The notes under the pieces were generated by a model. That model had not been told where the DNA came from. It saw only the letters and a program-made list of their open reading frames with translations, and did no database searches. The position numbers were made by a program, and so were the translations under genes. A stretch of DNA of 64,000 nucleotides from Cheilinus undulatus (Eukaryota; Chordata; Actinopteri; Labriformes; Labridae): NCBI RefSeq assembly GCF_018320785.1, contig NC_054886.1, positions 33,277,732-33,341,731 on the forward strand. The letters run 5' to 3'. Positions 37,901 through 49,626 of this stretch are shown here, piece by piece (position 1 is the first letter of the stretch; each line of letters opens with the position of its first letter).

Positions 37901-38963
37901 TTCTCTCTCTCCTGTTAATGTACGAGTATTTAAGACAATAACAGAGAATCGTGCCTATATCAATGAATATGTGGAAATTATACATCATTATTGGATTTAA
38001 CAACTCTTTGCCACATAAACACGCAGCGTCTATGATCCGCTGTTAATAATAAAAAGTTTCAACTTTTTTCTGTCATTTTGACTTTAATCTCCAAATTTCA
38101 ACTTTATTCTTGTCATTTTGATTTTAATCTCGACTTGTCCAAAATTATTTTCTCCTTCAAAAATGGCCCTGATCCTCTCCCGTACCTCTTCAGATGCTTT
38201 AGTTTGATAACACAGAGTAGACTAGACCGTGAACGTTTGACAAAATTATTCACATGGAGAGTTACTTAAAAATGTAAGATATATGACCTGAATTCCAAAA
38301 AAGTTGGGATGTCACGTAGAATGTAAATGAAAACAGAATGCAATTATCTTCAAATTTCATAAACCCATATTTTAACCACAACAGAACATAAACAACATTT
38401 CAAATACCGAAACCATTTCATGAAAAATGTTAGCTCATTTTGAATTTAATGGCAGCAACACATATAAAGAATTAAAAAAAAATAAATAAATAAAAAAACA
38501 AAAAAAGGGACAGGGCTGTGTTTACTATTGTGTAGCATTCACTCTTCTCTTGTTCTGCATTAGATATAGCAAAATGAAACCTGATAACAGAATTTTAACA
38601 TGTGAATATTTAACAGAAAAACTAAGAAAATATGACTGATGGTTTTAAGTATGACTGATAGTTTTCTCCCCACAGACAGGCCAAGTGCAAGAACACAACC
38701 AAGTCCGATGAAGGACAGTGCCATCTATTCTTTCATTACCAAAAGGTGAGTATAGTATAATAATCTCATTCACTTGATTTTGTATTTTTATTTCTGAATC
38801 TATTCAACAGAAATTGATCCTTCTCAAAGCTAACACCCACACTGTTTTAGTTTGTTTTTAGCTGTGTTGGTTTGAAGAGTATACCTGTAAATGTAAGGCT
38901 GGCAGACATCAAATGCTTGAAGCATGCTGTTTCTTACTTTCTATTGTATGTTTTTTTAGGTAA
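31923..38963 (+). CDS. FCRL-B: inhibitory Fc-receptor-like protein with ITIM
   Basis: Exons: 31923-31953, 32041-32103, 32467-32724, 35145-35537, 35696-35743, 36635-36706, 36840-36905, 38676-38745, 38960-38963. The sum is 1005 nt (334 residues plus stop); all but the last junction are phase 1. Residues 1-31 are a signal peptide split over two exons, as in mammalian FcR/FCRL genes. Residues 32-117 form Ig domain 1 (VHISCEE, SGEYWCENNEG), 118-200 Ig domain 2 (EVPARPVMEGSDVTLFC, SHEGLYKC), and about 222-244 an uncharged helix. The tail has tyrosines in ATYAVV (exon 6), VTYAQV (exon 7, canonical ITIM, about residue 300) and AIYSFI (exon 8). The likely role is recruitment of SHP-type phosphatases in leukocytes; the ligand is unknown. 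The start matches FCRL-C. A shifted last acceptor would change only the final residues. Confidence 0.85.
32905..33770 (+). mobile_element. LINE fragment (L2-like), endonuclease and linker region
   Basis: In FCRL-B intron 3 the plus strand reads DYEHIVIAGDLYI, then FELTQWTGPTNKHGYTLNLI and DVELSGHFCIFF. These are the C-terminal endonuclease motifs (GD/GHTLDLI/SDH-like, degenerate). Next comes a linker with YSKEIKLLRQQHISEIINEN and STGDKLISPP. The reverse transcriptase part is missing. Several frameshifts are present. Confidence 0.75.
34407..34425. repeat. TA microsatellite
   Basis: A short (TA)n run in FCRL-B intron 3, between LINE remnants and the SINE. Confidence 0.85.
34515..34830 (+). mobile_element. 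tRNA-derived SINE (AFC/HpaI-like)
   Basis: The sequence 'gtggctcagtcgagagagtc', then 'ctcctgcagtcacatgccga', 'ttggcaagacccttaaccc' and 'aaaagtgctttgagtgg' follows the order of the percomorph AFC/HpaI-like SINE. It lies in FCRL-B intron 3. Its presence supports an advanced teleost but does not fix the species. Confidence 0.75.
35940..36514 (+). mobile_element. Tc1-type MITE, empty-site sister of 10707-12380
   Basis: 575 bp in FCRL-B intron 5, with ends 'cagagcttgacaaatg' and 'catttgttaagtactg' and TA on both sides (35938-35939, 36515-36516). The only coding remnant is a transposase start (MVKRGELTENERVRIKALHD, from about 36399). Near 36050 it preserves the site that the hAT at 10795-11937 occupies in the other copy. 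Confidence 0.9.
37130..38180. mobile_element. Foldback element with very long imperfect inverted arms
   Basis: The left arm runs from 'agggccattagggaaggag' rightward; the right arm ends 'ctccttcaaaaatggccct'. Inverted pairs include 'agaataaagtcaaaac' with its inverse near 38050, 'aggtgtgatttcacat', and 'gatcacctgtagagacgcac' with 'tgcgtttctacaggtgatc'. Arms are about 400-500 nt with a short centre near 37600-37700. It is in the intron before the penultimate FCRL-B exon and is absent from copy 1. Confidence 0.75.
38285..38590 (+). repeat. Dispersed fish repeat (ccaaaaaagttggg family)
   Basis: Orthologous in position to 1527-1760, upstream of the penultimate FCRL exon. Contains an A-rich stretch near 38470-38505. 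Confidence 0.6.
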
Positions 38964-39027
38964 TTTTCACAAGACCGATGGATCAAGAACAAGGTCTGCC
39001 TCATACTCTGCTCTTGGTGTTAATTTA

Positions 39028-39078
39028 TTATTATTAATAAAAATAATAATAATAATAATAATAATAATAAACAAATAA
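39028..39078. repeat. AAT microsatellite after the FCRL-B stop
   Basis: (AAT)n immediately downstream of the last exon; not present at the matching place in FCRL-A (about 2340). Confidence 0.9.
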
Positions 39079-39099
39079 AAGAGATTTATGAAAAAAAAT

Positions 39100-41670
39100 G
39101 TTAATCATCAAAAATGAAAATACACCAGTGATATGTAATATTAGATCTGAATGTAAGTAGTGATGAAAATGCTAAAGGTGTATAAGATTTATACCAAGCT
39201 GTGAGAGAACAGTTGTGGTGGAATGAAAGTTCACACTGCGAGTCTTGATTTACAGTGAAAGACCATTTTTCATAATTTTTCAGCTCATATTTTATGAGTT
39301 AAAATAGGCACAAACAGTGACAAAACAACATCACTAGTGAACACAACTAGCAGCAAAATAAGAACAAATATTACATATCTGGCTAATTCTCTACCTATTT
39401 CCTGATTTAAGATGATTTCCTTGAGTCTGAAAGAGAATCTTGGAAAGCCTCAAAGATGTGGATTCTGAGGGAAGCATGTGCAGTCATATGACCAAAATAT
39501 CAAACATGACATTAATTCATCCAAACAGTCAGGGACAGTGCTGGTCATCGATGCACAGTCAGACTGAAAGTCGGCCCGATGTTTAAGAGAGTTCTGCAAC
39601 ACAAAATGAGTGTCTGGATTGGCTGAGAACTGCACAGTGTACTCATTTATAAAGCATCAGTTTAAAGTCTACAACTGGAAACTATGCAACTGTTATTTTT
39701 AAACAGACACCACAGTCAAACACAAGCAGATTTTTTAAGGACAAAGGTCAAACTAAGGTTACGGTGTCATTTCCTACTTCATAAATAAAGTCTGTTTTAA
39801 AAGAGGTCACAATTGTACAATAATGAAACCACTGGGAACAGGGCGTGTGTCACATCTGCAACTACAAATCCTCATGAAAATGAAAATCAAAGCTCCTCTT
39901 TAACAACAGACTGAAAGAGTGATATGAAAAACTAAACAGGGTGGGCTTTTCTACTAACACTTGAGCAGTGTTAAAGGTCAAGTAAGAATATATTAAACCC
40001 TTGTTATTTGTTCTTGTTTTCTAAGTTCAGTTAAGACTTGGGTTGATGGTTCAGAGGTTCCTCTATTCGGGGCTTGGCACCCTTCTTAAACATGTTTTTA
40101 CCTTAAGAGGTTGTATGAGCAAAACGAAAATATATTGGAGATCTTCACACATAATTTAAGTATTTGATATAAAAAATGTATTTTAAATAAATGATTTGTT
40201 TGGCCATTAGTGAATTATGAACAAGGCTTTTCATCTTGACACAAATTTAGATGAAAGAATAGTTTCTTCTTTTCCAAAATCAAAGGTTAAATCAAAGGTG
40301 TAGTCTTTGTAGAAAAAGAATGACATCTTTGCTTCAGTCAGAGAATCTGAATCAGTGGAGACACAAAGCTCAAGTTTGTTTTTTAATCTTTATAGGAGAA
40401 CAAATCAAAACTGAAGATTTACTGTAATCACAGAGTGAAAGTCTAGTTTAAAGAGTTCATCTTTCATAACTGATTTAGTAAAATCTCTGAGTTGACCATG
40501 TATGCCTGTTTTATCCATTCATAGCCAGGCAAGTATATTGAATTGCTTGGTACAATTTGAATCTTTTAGAAAAGGCTTGTTGTGTGCTCAAATGAAAGGG
40601 TCCATAAGGCTGAACAGCGTAGTTTTACTAAAGTCTGTGCGGTTCACACCTGTCTTTCTTCATCTGTGGTCTTCAGCCTGACTGCATTCTCTGTGTCTAT
40701 TGTAAGAGCGATTATACGTGTGACAGTTAAACCACATTTATTATCTGACATCTGATTAAGCTATTTATAAGAGCGGAGTGCTGCAGTCTTCAAATATTCT
40801 CAGTGTGGTTTATGATTAAACTGGTGAGGCTGAAGCGGCTGAGTATAAAGACGTATTCATGACAACTTTCCGTTAACATCTGAAACCAACAGCCTCATGC
40901 TCATCATCCCATATCGATGTTTCCTCAAAGCAGGAAATCACACCACATTCAAATAGTGACAGTCTGCTCCTACAGGCTTGCACTTGAATTTAAGTAAGGC
41001 ATTCTGGGTTATAGACAGGCTTCAACATACTGTAGACCTTTAGAAGCAAATCATTGAAAGCTTCTCCATTTATGTTGGGATTGACTGCATACACATTGAA
41101 GATGTTTCACCTTGAAAATATCTGTGTTCTCAAAATACCGTGCCCACTGTTTCCTTCTTATTTATACAATACAGAAATGAGTATTGTCTTTGCTAGTTTT
41201 GTCTACGTTCCTGAATTCCACTGATGTTGTTGCATAGATTACACCTGCAAACATTTCTTTTCAAATTGTAAGTTGGAAAGTTGTGAGAGATGTGTATTTT
41301 AGGAAAGAAAAGAAACATACCCCACCCATGGCAAATGTGTGATTGACTTATAAAATGATTTTTCACTGTTTTAATAAATGAAGCAGTAGTATGATAAATG
41401 CAGATTGAATTCATGTTTATTCATTCAACCATCTATTAATGTTTATCTGTTTAATTTGGCCTTCTTTTGTCAAAAGATGTAAAAACATCCGAAAGTATAT
41501 ATATTTTTCCTTCCAGTTATATCTGCAGTGCTCATAATGAATCAGGTCTTGACCCTTGTATATAATAATCTAATAATATGAACATATGAGAGTGCAGTTT
41601 GATTTTGAGGCTTTAAACTGTGTGGATTTGTTTCATCACCTTCATCCTTGTAACTTAAATGAGCCAATTA
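39100..41670. other. 3' flank of FCRL-B, no gene seen
   Basis: Aligns with 2400-4880 and 6140-7440 of copy 1. No supported exon or RNA gene. Confidence 0.5.
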
Positions 41671-42417
41671 AAGACCCTGTAAAGTGAAATCCAAAACTTG
41701 TGTCTTAAAACACTAGAAATGTTAGACTATGGTTGCTGTAAACATGTGAAAACACTGAGATCTACATGTAACTGAATTCTGGATTTAGACCATTAGAAAG
41801 CTTTTCACCTCTTTCCTGGCTTGGTTTAATGTGGGGGCTAATATGGGCAGAATGACCCTGCCCCTCTAACACTACAATCTAAAATCACAGAGCAGTTCAT
41901 CTCAGTCCAGTCTGTTGTTAGCTGATGTCTCTGCCTTTATTGTAAGTTAACAGTCAGTTAAATGCTGTTTTTCTGTTCATTAAGGGTAAATTTGAACTAT
42001 CATAACAGAGATTTGAGCTAGAAAGTGGACTTTGCCTCTTCTAAGGTACAGAGCCAGGCAGCTGTGCTAGGACCATAAGGTCAAGGGGTGGGCTAACAGT
42101 GTGAGAGTTTTCCCACATTCAGATTGTAGCATTTCTAAATCTGAGAAGATTGCATTTCTCCTAAGTGGGCGTGGCTTCAGCTCATTCAACAGACACGCCC
42201 ACACCATCCTAGAGCAGATTTTACTGCCCTTAATTTTCATGATTTTGAAGCTTCATTTTATAAACTTAGAGATGATTTATTGTTATATTATATTATATGA
42301 TATTATATTATATTATATTATTGATGTTTCATTGAAATGTGACCTGGGGGTTCATAACACAGTAATCTGTCAGACAACAAATGTAAATACAGATTTATTT
42401 TCACTTTACAGGGTCTT
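41671..42417. mobile_element. 747-bp MITE with 20-bp inverted ends
   Basis: The left end 'aagaccctgtaaagtgaaat' and right end 'ttttcactttacagggtctt' are inverted repeats, with TA on each side (41669-41670, 42418-42419). Contains a TATTA-rich run near 42280-42320. It is absent from copy 1 at about 7480. Confidence 0.85.
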
Positions 42418-43307
42418 TATGCAGAGATGTAAGCGCTGATAATGTAACAGTGATGCATAATGTAAGAAATTTATTTTTGATTTTTATAATTACAATTCCT
42501 GCTGCATTATTGAGAACAATTTCTGCCTTTAACAAATCCCCTTTGGGAGCTATTAAAACAGTGTGCAGACTTCACTCTTTCCTTTTGATTGTTGGTCTGG
42601 CACCTGTTTTACTTTCTTGGATGTGCATGCATTTCTCTATTGTATTGCTGTGCCACATACCTCAGTATTCACAATTCAACAATGGCACTTAAACTGAAAT
42701 GCAAAAGCTTCAATTAAGCTTAAAGTTACTTTATATTTTTAAAACACAGAGGAGAGGCGATTATCATGGTAATCTATAAACTACTGACTCACTCTATAAT
42801 GTAATAAAATTATTACACTACCTGGAGAAAAACTGTTTTGCCTGCTTCATAGTATAAAAAAGATGCTACATGTAGTAAGTAATTACAACATGTGCAAAAC
42901 TGTTAACATTATCAGCTCTTACAAGACAAGTTGCAAAAAACACATCAAAGAGACCTGTAATACCCTTTTGGATTTTTCCATTGTATTAACCCTGACTGTT
43001 TCATCAAGCATAAAGCAAAGGGCTGATCCTAATAGTGATGTACTGCCCTCCTGTGTCATGATGTGAAAAAATTGGTTTACTATCCACCATTTAATACACT
43101 GATAAAAAATGTACAGTGACACCCTGTACAGTCAACAACCTTCACCTGCTTACTGCTGGTAGAATCTTTTATCAAACATTAAAGTAATTTATACATTTTC
43201 CCTTACAAAATCAGCTGTTTTAAAGGTAGATGAAGATTAAATATATGTTACAGCAAAAGCAGGACTGAGATGTCATTTTCAATTTTTTTATTTCATGCTG
43301 TTTAATC

Positions 43308-43990
43308 CTCTTAAGATGGCGCCGATTGACCGGCAGCTTTTTTACAGCAGCTCTGAGGACTCTCTGGAGTTTTTCCTTCTTAATTCGTCTTTATTTTATT
43401 TCTTGTTACTCTTCTTTGTTTGGTTGTGTTTTTAAATCCTCAGAGACACCAAGAATGGTGCTTCTAGTAAAATTTTTTATTTACTTTTTAAACTTTTTCT
43501 CCGCGTCTGTGGGTCTGTGAGCGGCAATGGCCATTGTTTACAGCAGGGACCAGCTGTTGGCCCAGCGTAGCACAGCTGTGCGGCCGGAGTAGTGACCTGA
43601 TGTCCCCCGCAAGTTCAGGAGGAGGGTGCAGAGGTGCCGTGCCGGGATCAAACGCCGCAACAAGGGGAGAGCTTATTGACCGGCTCTCCTGTCCGTCATC
43701 ATGGGGAACGTAAGATCTCTCCCCAGTAAGATGGACGAGCCGGCGGCGTTGACCTGACATGATCAGGAGTTCCGGCGGTGCAGCATGCTGTTGTTCATGC
43801 AGCACGCGGACGCAACCGTAGCACTGGATGGATTTTCCCTATTACAGGTTGACCGGACAGAGAGGAGCAGTAAGAGGAAAAGAGGGGGGCTGGTGGTGTA
43901 AGAGATAGTGTAACTCCAGGCACATCACTATCAAAGAGCAGCACTGCTGCCCGGACATTTAACAGTTGGCGCCCATACTCCACGTATGCA
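43308..43990 (+). mobile_element. LINE 5' end with YY1-like start and endonuclease beginning
   Basis: Near 43313 'aagatggcgccgattgacc' resembles the AAGATGGCGGC-type promoter start of LINE 5' ends. From about 43700 the frame reads MGNVRSLPSKMDEPA and further VALDGFSLLQVDRTERSSKR, the start of an apurinic-type endonuclease of an L2/CR1-like LINE, with frameshifts. It stops near 43980. Confidence 0.7.
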
Positions 43991-44565
43991 AATTTTCAAA
44001 CCGCAAGACAAACGTGCAGTAATCTTGGAATTAGCGTGTAAACTGATGAAAACGGTTCATTGAAAATCTCTCCAAGATCTTCCCGAGATGAGATTTCAAT
44101 GGAGCGAACTGATGAGGTCATCACAGTATTATCTCCTGACTGGTTCGTCCGTGCTGCCAGCAAAGCGGAACAGACCGCCCCCACAAGGCCTTTTAGCCAT
44201 TTAGTAACACAGTAAATAAACACTTACCAAACAGATATGTCCTGCTCTATCCTTCACTGCTGCTGGTTTTCTTCCCCCTCTCTCTCCACACTATCAGGGT
44301 CAGACTCCGGGTCTAACATGTATGGACGTATATCAAAATTCACCATATTTTACTCCAGTTCTTTCAAACTTTACAACTACTAGCATAGCAACATAGCCAC
44401 ATGGGAGAGGGCGGGCACCCAACAGTGAGTCCTGCTGCCGGCCAGCCTCCAGAAAAACCGCCAATCAGCGCACAGCAGGTGGGGGGGGTGGAACAACTGA
44501 AAGAGAAGGAGGATGAGAGAGATGAGGGTCAACCTAAACCAGAGACAGAAGGGAAGGAATGAAAT
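43990..44565. other. Unclassified stretch of moderate GC
   Basis: There is no convincing coding frame and no partner elsewhere in the window. It has a short G run near 44483. It may be a further repeat joined to the LINE fragment. Confidence 0.35.
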
Positions 44566-45429
44566 AATTTAATAAGTTGAATCAGAAGGAACAAAAGACA
44601 ATGACATAATACTTATTAGGATACTTGGCATTAAAATGACATTACATAAAGTGGCACTAGCCCTGTATGCATTGTATATTAAGAACTGCCTATAGTGGAG
44701 CTCTGTGATTTTTCCTCTTCTTTGTTCATCTTTTCCTACATTGACACTTCACCACAAAACATGACAGATTTTTTAAATGAAAATCAAAACACAGAAAAAA
44801 ACACTTAAGCAGTAACGTTTTACTTCGACACTCAAAAACTCAGCTGCCAATTAGAATTTGTGTATGTGGATTTCTTTTTATTCTCTTTAAGTCTAAAAAC
44901 CTACACTGAATTCTGATGTGCTTCATCTCCAGTGCAACACCCAAAAGCAGCTCTTATCAACCAGATCATGGGTTCAGTGTTCATTTTAAAGCATACATGA
45001 CCATTAAATCCAGGATAGAAATGATTACCTGTATAAAGTCAGGATTTTTGTTGATGTTGGCCCACAGAAAATCAATGTTTGGGTCCTGTCAGTCCTGTCA
45101 GCATGCTTTGAGTTTAAAATAGTAGTTTCATTGCTTTGCCTTTTGTTTCTTCTTCTGTAGTTTATTGATCATAATCCAAGCATCACAGTGTTTCATCTAG
45201 TAACCTTTGCCTATTCTGATTTTTGTGACCACAGTCGTTAGACCAAAAGTTATTGAACAGCCAAACGATAAAACCTACAATGTAAAAAAATGAATGAGAA
45301 TCGACACTGCAGTCAACACGATTCAAACACTGGAGATACTATATACAGCCAATTTTAATCTTGCACCTGTGTTTTGCGTACTGTTCTGGATAGGTTTGGG
45401 GTCTTTTGGGGTCAAACTATGAGCTGGTA
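44566..45429. other. Intergenic, nothing recognised
   Basis: AT-rich; no supported gene, RNA or repeat structure seen. Confidence 0.4.
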
Positions 45430-47215
45430 TTAAACAGAGGTGCAGCAGCTGGAAAACAGACATGAATATGTGCAAATAAGCAATAACAAGTCTGACATGC
45501 TACAGGTCACGTGTGGGGTCCCACAAGGATCAGTGCTGGGTCCTATATTATTTATATTGTACATTAATGATATTTGTAATGTGTCAAAATTGTTTAATTT
45601 AATTTTGTTTGCTGATGACACAAACTTGTTTTGCGCCAGTAAAAACCTGAATCATCTTCTGGATACGGTGGTAAAGGAAATGGATGTTTTGAAACGATGG
45701 TTCAATGTTAATAAATTATCTTTAAATGTTAATAAAACTAAATACATGATATTTGGAAATCGGAAAGAACAATGCAAATGTAAAAGTTATGATAGATGAT
45801 ATTGAAATAGAACGGGTTTATGAGAATAAACTCTTAGGAGTTATCATAGATCACAAACTGCTGGAAACCTCATGTTAATTGCATTAAAACTAAAATATCA
45901 ATGTCAATCGCTATATTGTATTAAACCAAAAATGTTCTTAATTTAAATTTATTACATATGTTGTATTGTTCTTTCATACTTCATACATTATTTTCTGTGT
46001 GGAAGTTTGGAAGAACATATAAAACAATCATAAATCCAATTTTTTTGCTTCAAAACGATCAGGCTCATAAACTGAGCAGATTTGTCATGATCCAGGTTTT
46101 GATTTATTATGTTTCTGAGTTTTCCTATGGTTATCCTTTGTGTATTCTGTGATTTCTAGTTTGACTTTGTATTAGGTTTAGTTCTTAGGTGTTATCTGTA
46201 GCCCTTGTGTTTCCTTTGTTCAGCTTTTAGTCTTTAGTTCAGTTCATTTCGTGTTTTATATAGTCTTTGTGTTTCTGTGTATTTTGGGCTTTTGTTATTT
46301 TCCATGTGTCTAGTTTTTTATTGTATTAAGTAATTCCCTGTGTTCCATGTTTAGTTTTACATCCCTTGTGTTTCATGTGTAGTACTCCATGTATTTCTTG
46401 TCTAGTTTATTTCCCTGTTTCATGTTCAGTTTTTGCTCCTTGTGTTATGTTTAGTTATTCCCTGTTTCATGTTAAGTTTCCCTGTGCTTCTTGTTTTGTT
46501 TCATGTTTTAGTTTTACTCCCTGTGTTTGAGTTTCCCTCCTTGGTTCTTTGTATCCTCCTGTATTTTCAGTATTTCTGTAGTTTAGCTTCTTGTGTCCAG
46601 TTTTCAGTCCTTGTGTGCTTCTTGTGTTAGGTCCCATGTTTCCTGTTTTATTTTGTAGTTGCCTTCCCTTGTGTGTTATTCCAGTTTTGCTTCCTGCCTG
46701 AGTTTCCCTCCACTTTGATTATCCTTCACCAGTTTCACCTGTGTCTGATTGTCCACACCTGTCTGCCATTGTTAATCACTCCCTGTGTATATAAGCTCTG
46801 TGTCTCCCTGTGTCTGTGTTGGTTTATTGCATATGTCTTCCTCGTGTCAGCTCCTCGTGCTTCCTCGTGCTCCTTCGGATTTTGTTTTGTTTCTTTGAGT
46901 TTGATTCCTGGATTTATTTTGAGTAAGTTCTTTTGTTTCATTAAATCAGTCTTTTGTGTTATCTGCATTTGGGTCCTCCCTTTTGAGTTTTTTTCCCCTG
47001 AAATCCCTGACAAGATTATCGAGAACCAACACACAAATTATTTATAAATCTGCAGGTTCTAAAATTTTGTGAATTGGTTGATTTGAGAATAGCCTCACTG
47101 ATGAACAAGGCATACAATAAGATGTTACCAGATTGTATCCAGAGGTTGTTTCAGATTAGAGAGTGTGAGTATGAACTAAACACAATAAACTTACAAAGAA
47201 TTATGTTATGATTCA
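45430..47215 (+). mobile_element. LINE reverse transcriptase fragment, split by a solo LTR
   Basis: The frame at 45440-45799 has TCGVPQGSVLGPILFILYIN and FADDTNLF, the catalytic reverse transcriptase motifs, then NKLSLNVNKTKYMIFGN. After the LTR the C-terminal region resumes (about 47018-47200: KAYNKMLPDCIQRLFQIREC, in a shifted frame). A Jockey-superfamily LINE (L2/CR1-like); decayed. Confidence 0.8.
46083..47012 (+). mobile_element. Solo LTR, 930 bp, with 5-bp target duplication
   Basis: Begins TGTCATGATCC and ends CCCTGACA, so TG...CA with a short inverted TGTCA/TGACA. The pentamer agatt flanks it exactly at 46078-46082 and 47013-47017. Inside are 'tgtatataagctctg' (TATA-like, about 46787) and ATTAAA (about 46940), in the order expected of an LTR. 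No gag/pol is present, so it is the product of LTR-LTR recombination. The host LINE reading continues across the insertion. Confidence 0.85.
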
Positions 47216-47439
47216 AAGAGGTTTACATTATAAATGTCTAAAGAGCAAAATAAATCCCAGTATAAGTCACAGTGAGGTCATACTGATCAAATTGATGTTA
47301 GTTTTTGTGTCAAACAAGCTGGTTTAATGAAATGTTATTGAAGTTTACACACATTACTGTGCCAACTGTAAAGAGTCTTCTTTTTCATAATCATCTAAGT
47401 CAGAAGTTAAGACTCTTCTAATGAAATTTAACAAACTTA

Positions 47440-47602
47440 CCTTGTCTTTGGAGAGCAGACATTTATGGGAAAAATTACAGATCAGATAACGCATAATATT
47501 ATGAAGACCAAATTTCAGCATCCAGCGCCTCATGTTTTCATTGGTGACTTTATTTAGTATAAAATGGTTCCCATGACCAAATTCATGGATCGCATACAGC
47601 TC
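47440..47602 (-). other. Possible orphan exon
   Basis: On the minus strand 'tatgtccacag' is followed by an open frame reading ELYAIHEFGHGNHFILNK and, at the end, KCLLSKDK before donor GTAAGT. Both splice signals are acceptable and the frame is open, but no family is recognised and no neighbouring exons were found. It could be a chance frame or part of an unknown element. It is unlikely to belong to FCRL-C. Confidence 0.25.
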
Positions 47603-47619
47603 TGTGGACATAATATGGT

Positions 47620-49600
47620 GCTTAACACATCCTGACAGTAATGTGTGACTGAAATTAACTCAAGTTGGGGAAAATAAATAAGAATTGGATCAAAAAGATT
47701 TTGTTGGTCAGGTTTGAGTATCTTTAGAGGTTAAGAGTTACACTGTGAGGATCTGGCTGATGACTTAATAAAACTTCTAAGAGTGAAATAAAGAGAGACG
47801 GGATGTTATTTCACAGATCTGCTGTATTAAAAATAAATATAAAGACACAAAAACTGGTAACATATTAACAAGGATGTTCAGGTTTTTCTGTTTTCACATT
47901 TATATTACATTGCCATGAAATAACTTTTGTTTTTTTAGTTTTCAGGATGTTTCACCCAACAGTCCCATAAATGTAGTCCCTTTACCATCAGTACACTGGT
48001 TCTCCATCACACTGCTGTCTGTCTTCTTCTAACACACTATGGAGGTAAATAAACACAAAACTGTTCAAACTTAAAGACTGACTCGACCATTTTCATTTGG
48101 GGCTTATCATGAACTTTCTATTGTTCATGTTTATTTTATATATTTGTTTGTTTATTTGTAAAGGGACCATGTACAATAAAAAACAAATGTTTCCATTTGA
48201 TGCATTGTACCAGAGTTAGCGTAAAGCTAATTTACATCTGCAGTCCCTTGGCAGGTCACAATGCATTTTACATGCATTTCCATCCATTACAGTGTGCAGG
48301 GGCCTGACCCTAGATTCATGCATTTTCATTCAGCATTAACACATAATAATCTGTCAGGTGTGTGCTGCTGTGGGATCTGAAAACAAAGAAAAAGACACAG
48401 AATGTAAGATGGAGAACTGTTTTACTCCCAAAGACATTTTTATTTCATAGATCATCACATTTACATGTGTATACATTAAAGTAGAGGAACAAAACACTCA
48501 AACATAACAAAATGATGCATTTTTGGGCTGATTTATTAAAAAATAGTTAACTCAGTTATTCCTCACATTAAAGAGTTTTTAGTTTATGCTTTCTTAACAC
48601 GGCTGTTGTTGCCTCTGAATCAAAAAACAGTGTTAAGTCAATATTTTACAATATTTTGCCAATAGAGGGCAGAAGTGTCCTCTCATTAAAGGAGCAGTCT
48701 GTGTGTTTTCACACTTTTCTCTCACAGATTATTAACAGTGAAACTTTGTGGTTCAGTTCTCTTATATGGTTGTTATTAACCGCTGTATTGTTATTATCAT
48801 TATAGATATGTCTACCGCTGTGAGTCTGTCTGGGGTCAGACTTTGGTTGATGGTTCTAGTTTACCACAGACAGTCTGACAGAGGTCACAGCGATCATGTT
48901 CTCATGTTCTCAGCTATTTCAGACGTGAACAGACTGAGTACAAACACCAAGGTGATTCAACCTCTACAGTGTCCTTATTTCTACAGCTTTTCAAAATAAA
49001 CCTAGCTGGGTGAGACACTTTTTAGCCCAGACCGGAAACTTCCACTTCTGAACACCTATGAGACAACGCTGCAACTGAAGGAGGTGATGTGTTGTGTGCA
49101 TAGCCCCAGCTCTCACAGCCACTTATTTTAAGGTATTTTTTTTTTCAAGCATTGTGCTGTTTATCTACCTCTACATGAAGAACAGTGCTGCACATTCTGC
49201 TCAGTAAGATGCACACACATAAAGAAGCAGTCACTGATAGCTCAGTACTTTTTCTTTTTTTACTCTTTTTGCCTTTTTTTCAGACATTTAACATATTTTA
49301 TACATTCTGAATCAAAAAAATGTTGCAGAAAAACAGAATATATGATAGTCCAAAAGTCAGGATTACTATTAAAGGCCAGACCCCAGCTACAGAAATGTCT
49401 GGTCCCCTAAAATGATGAATGAATGAGCTTCCTGTAGATGGTATCTACAAGTCTCCATTGATAAAAAGCTATAATTGGATTTGAATAAATCACTATTCTT
49501 TCTTTTGGTAACAACTTCAGAACCTGATTTAATAAATTCAGTGTTCATGATGTTAAGAAAAAAGAAAAGAAAAAATAATTCCCCTCTACCATCCAGCTGG
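47620..49600. other. Region beyond FCRL-C, no firm gene
   Basis: It contains an alternative terminal exon for FCRL-C (48376-48354, minus: DPTAAHT then stop) and short dispersed repeats near 48150-48310. I found no exon encoding an ITIM. Confidence 0.4.
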
Positions 49601-49626
49601 GCCATGGAAACCTCCACCACAACAGC

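Larger units (their letters stand above)
36990..43250. repeat. Segmental duplication, FCRL 3' block, copy 2
   Basis: Partner of 1287-7825. It holds the last FCRL-B intron and exons and the 3' flank. Particular insertions are the foldback element at about 37130-38180 and the MITE at 41671-42417. Confidence 0.85.

Noticed and set aside
38960-39078. Longer FCRL-B tail reading FHKTDGSRTRSASYSAL
   Set aside because: This frame would need a different phase from exon 8; the phase in use gives a stop directly after the acceptor. FCRL-A supports the short ending.
46433-47047. Hydrophobic frames of 65-124 residues
   Set aside because: They come from the T-rich interior of the solo LTR.
48748-48999. 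83-residue plus-strand frame
   Set aside because: No domain, no splice context and no partner in the duplicated block.
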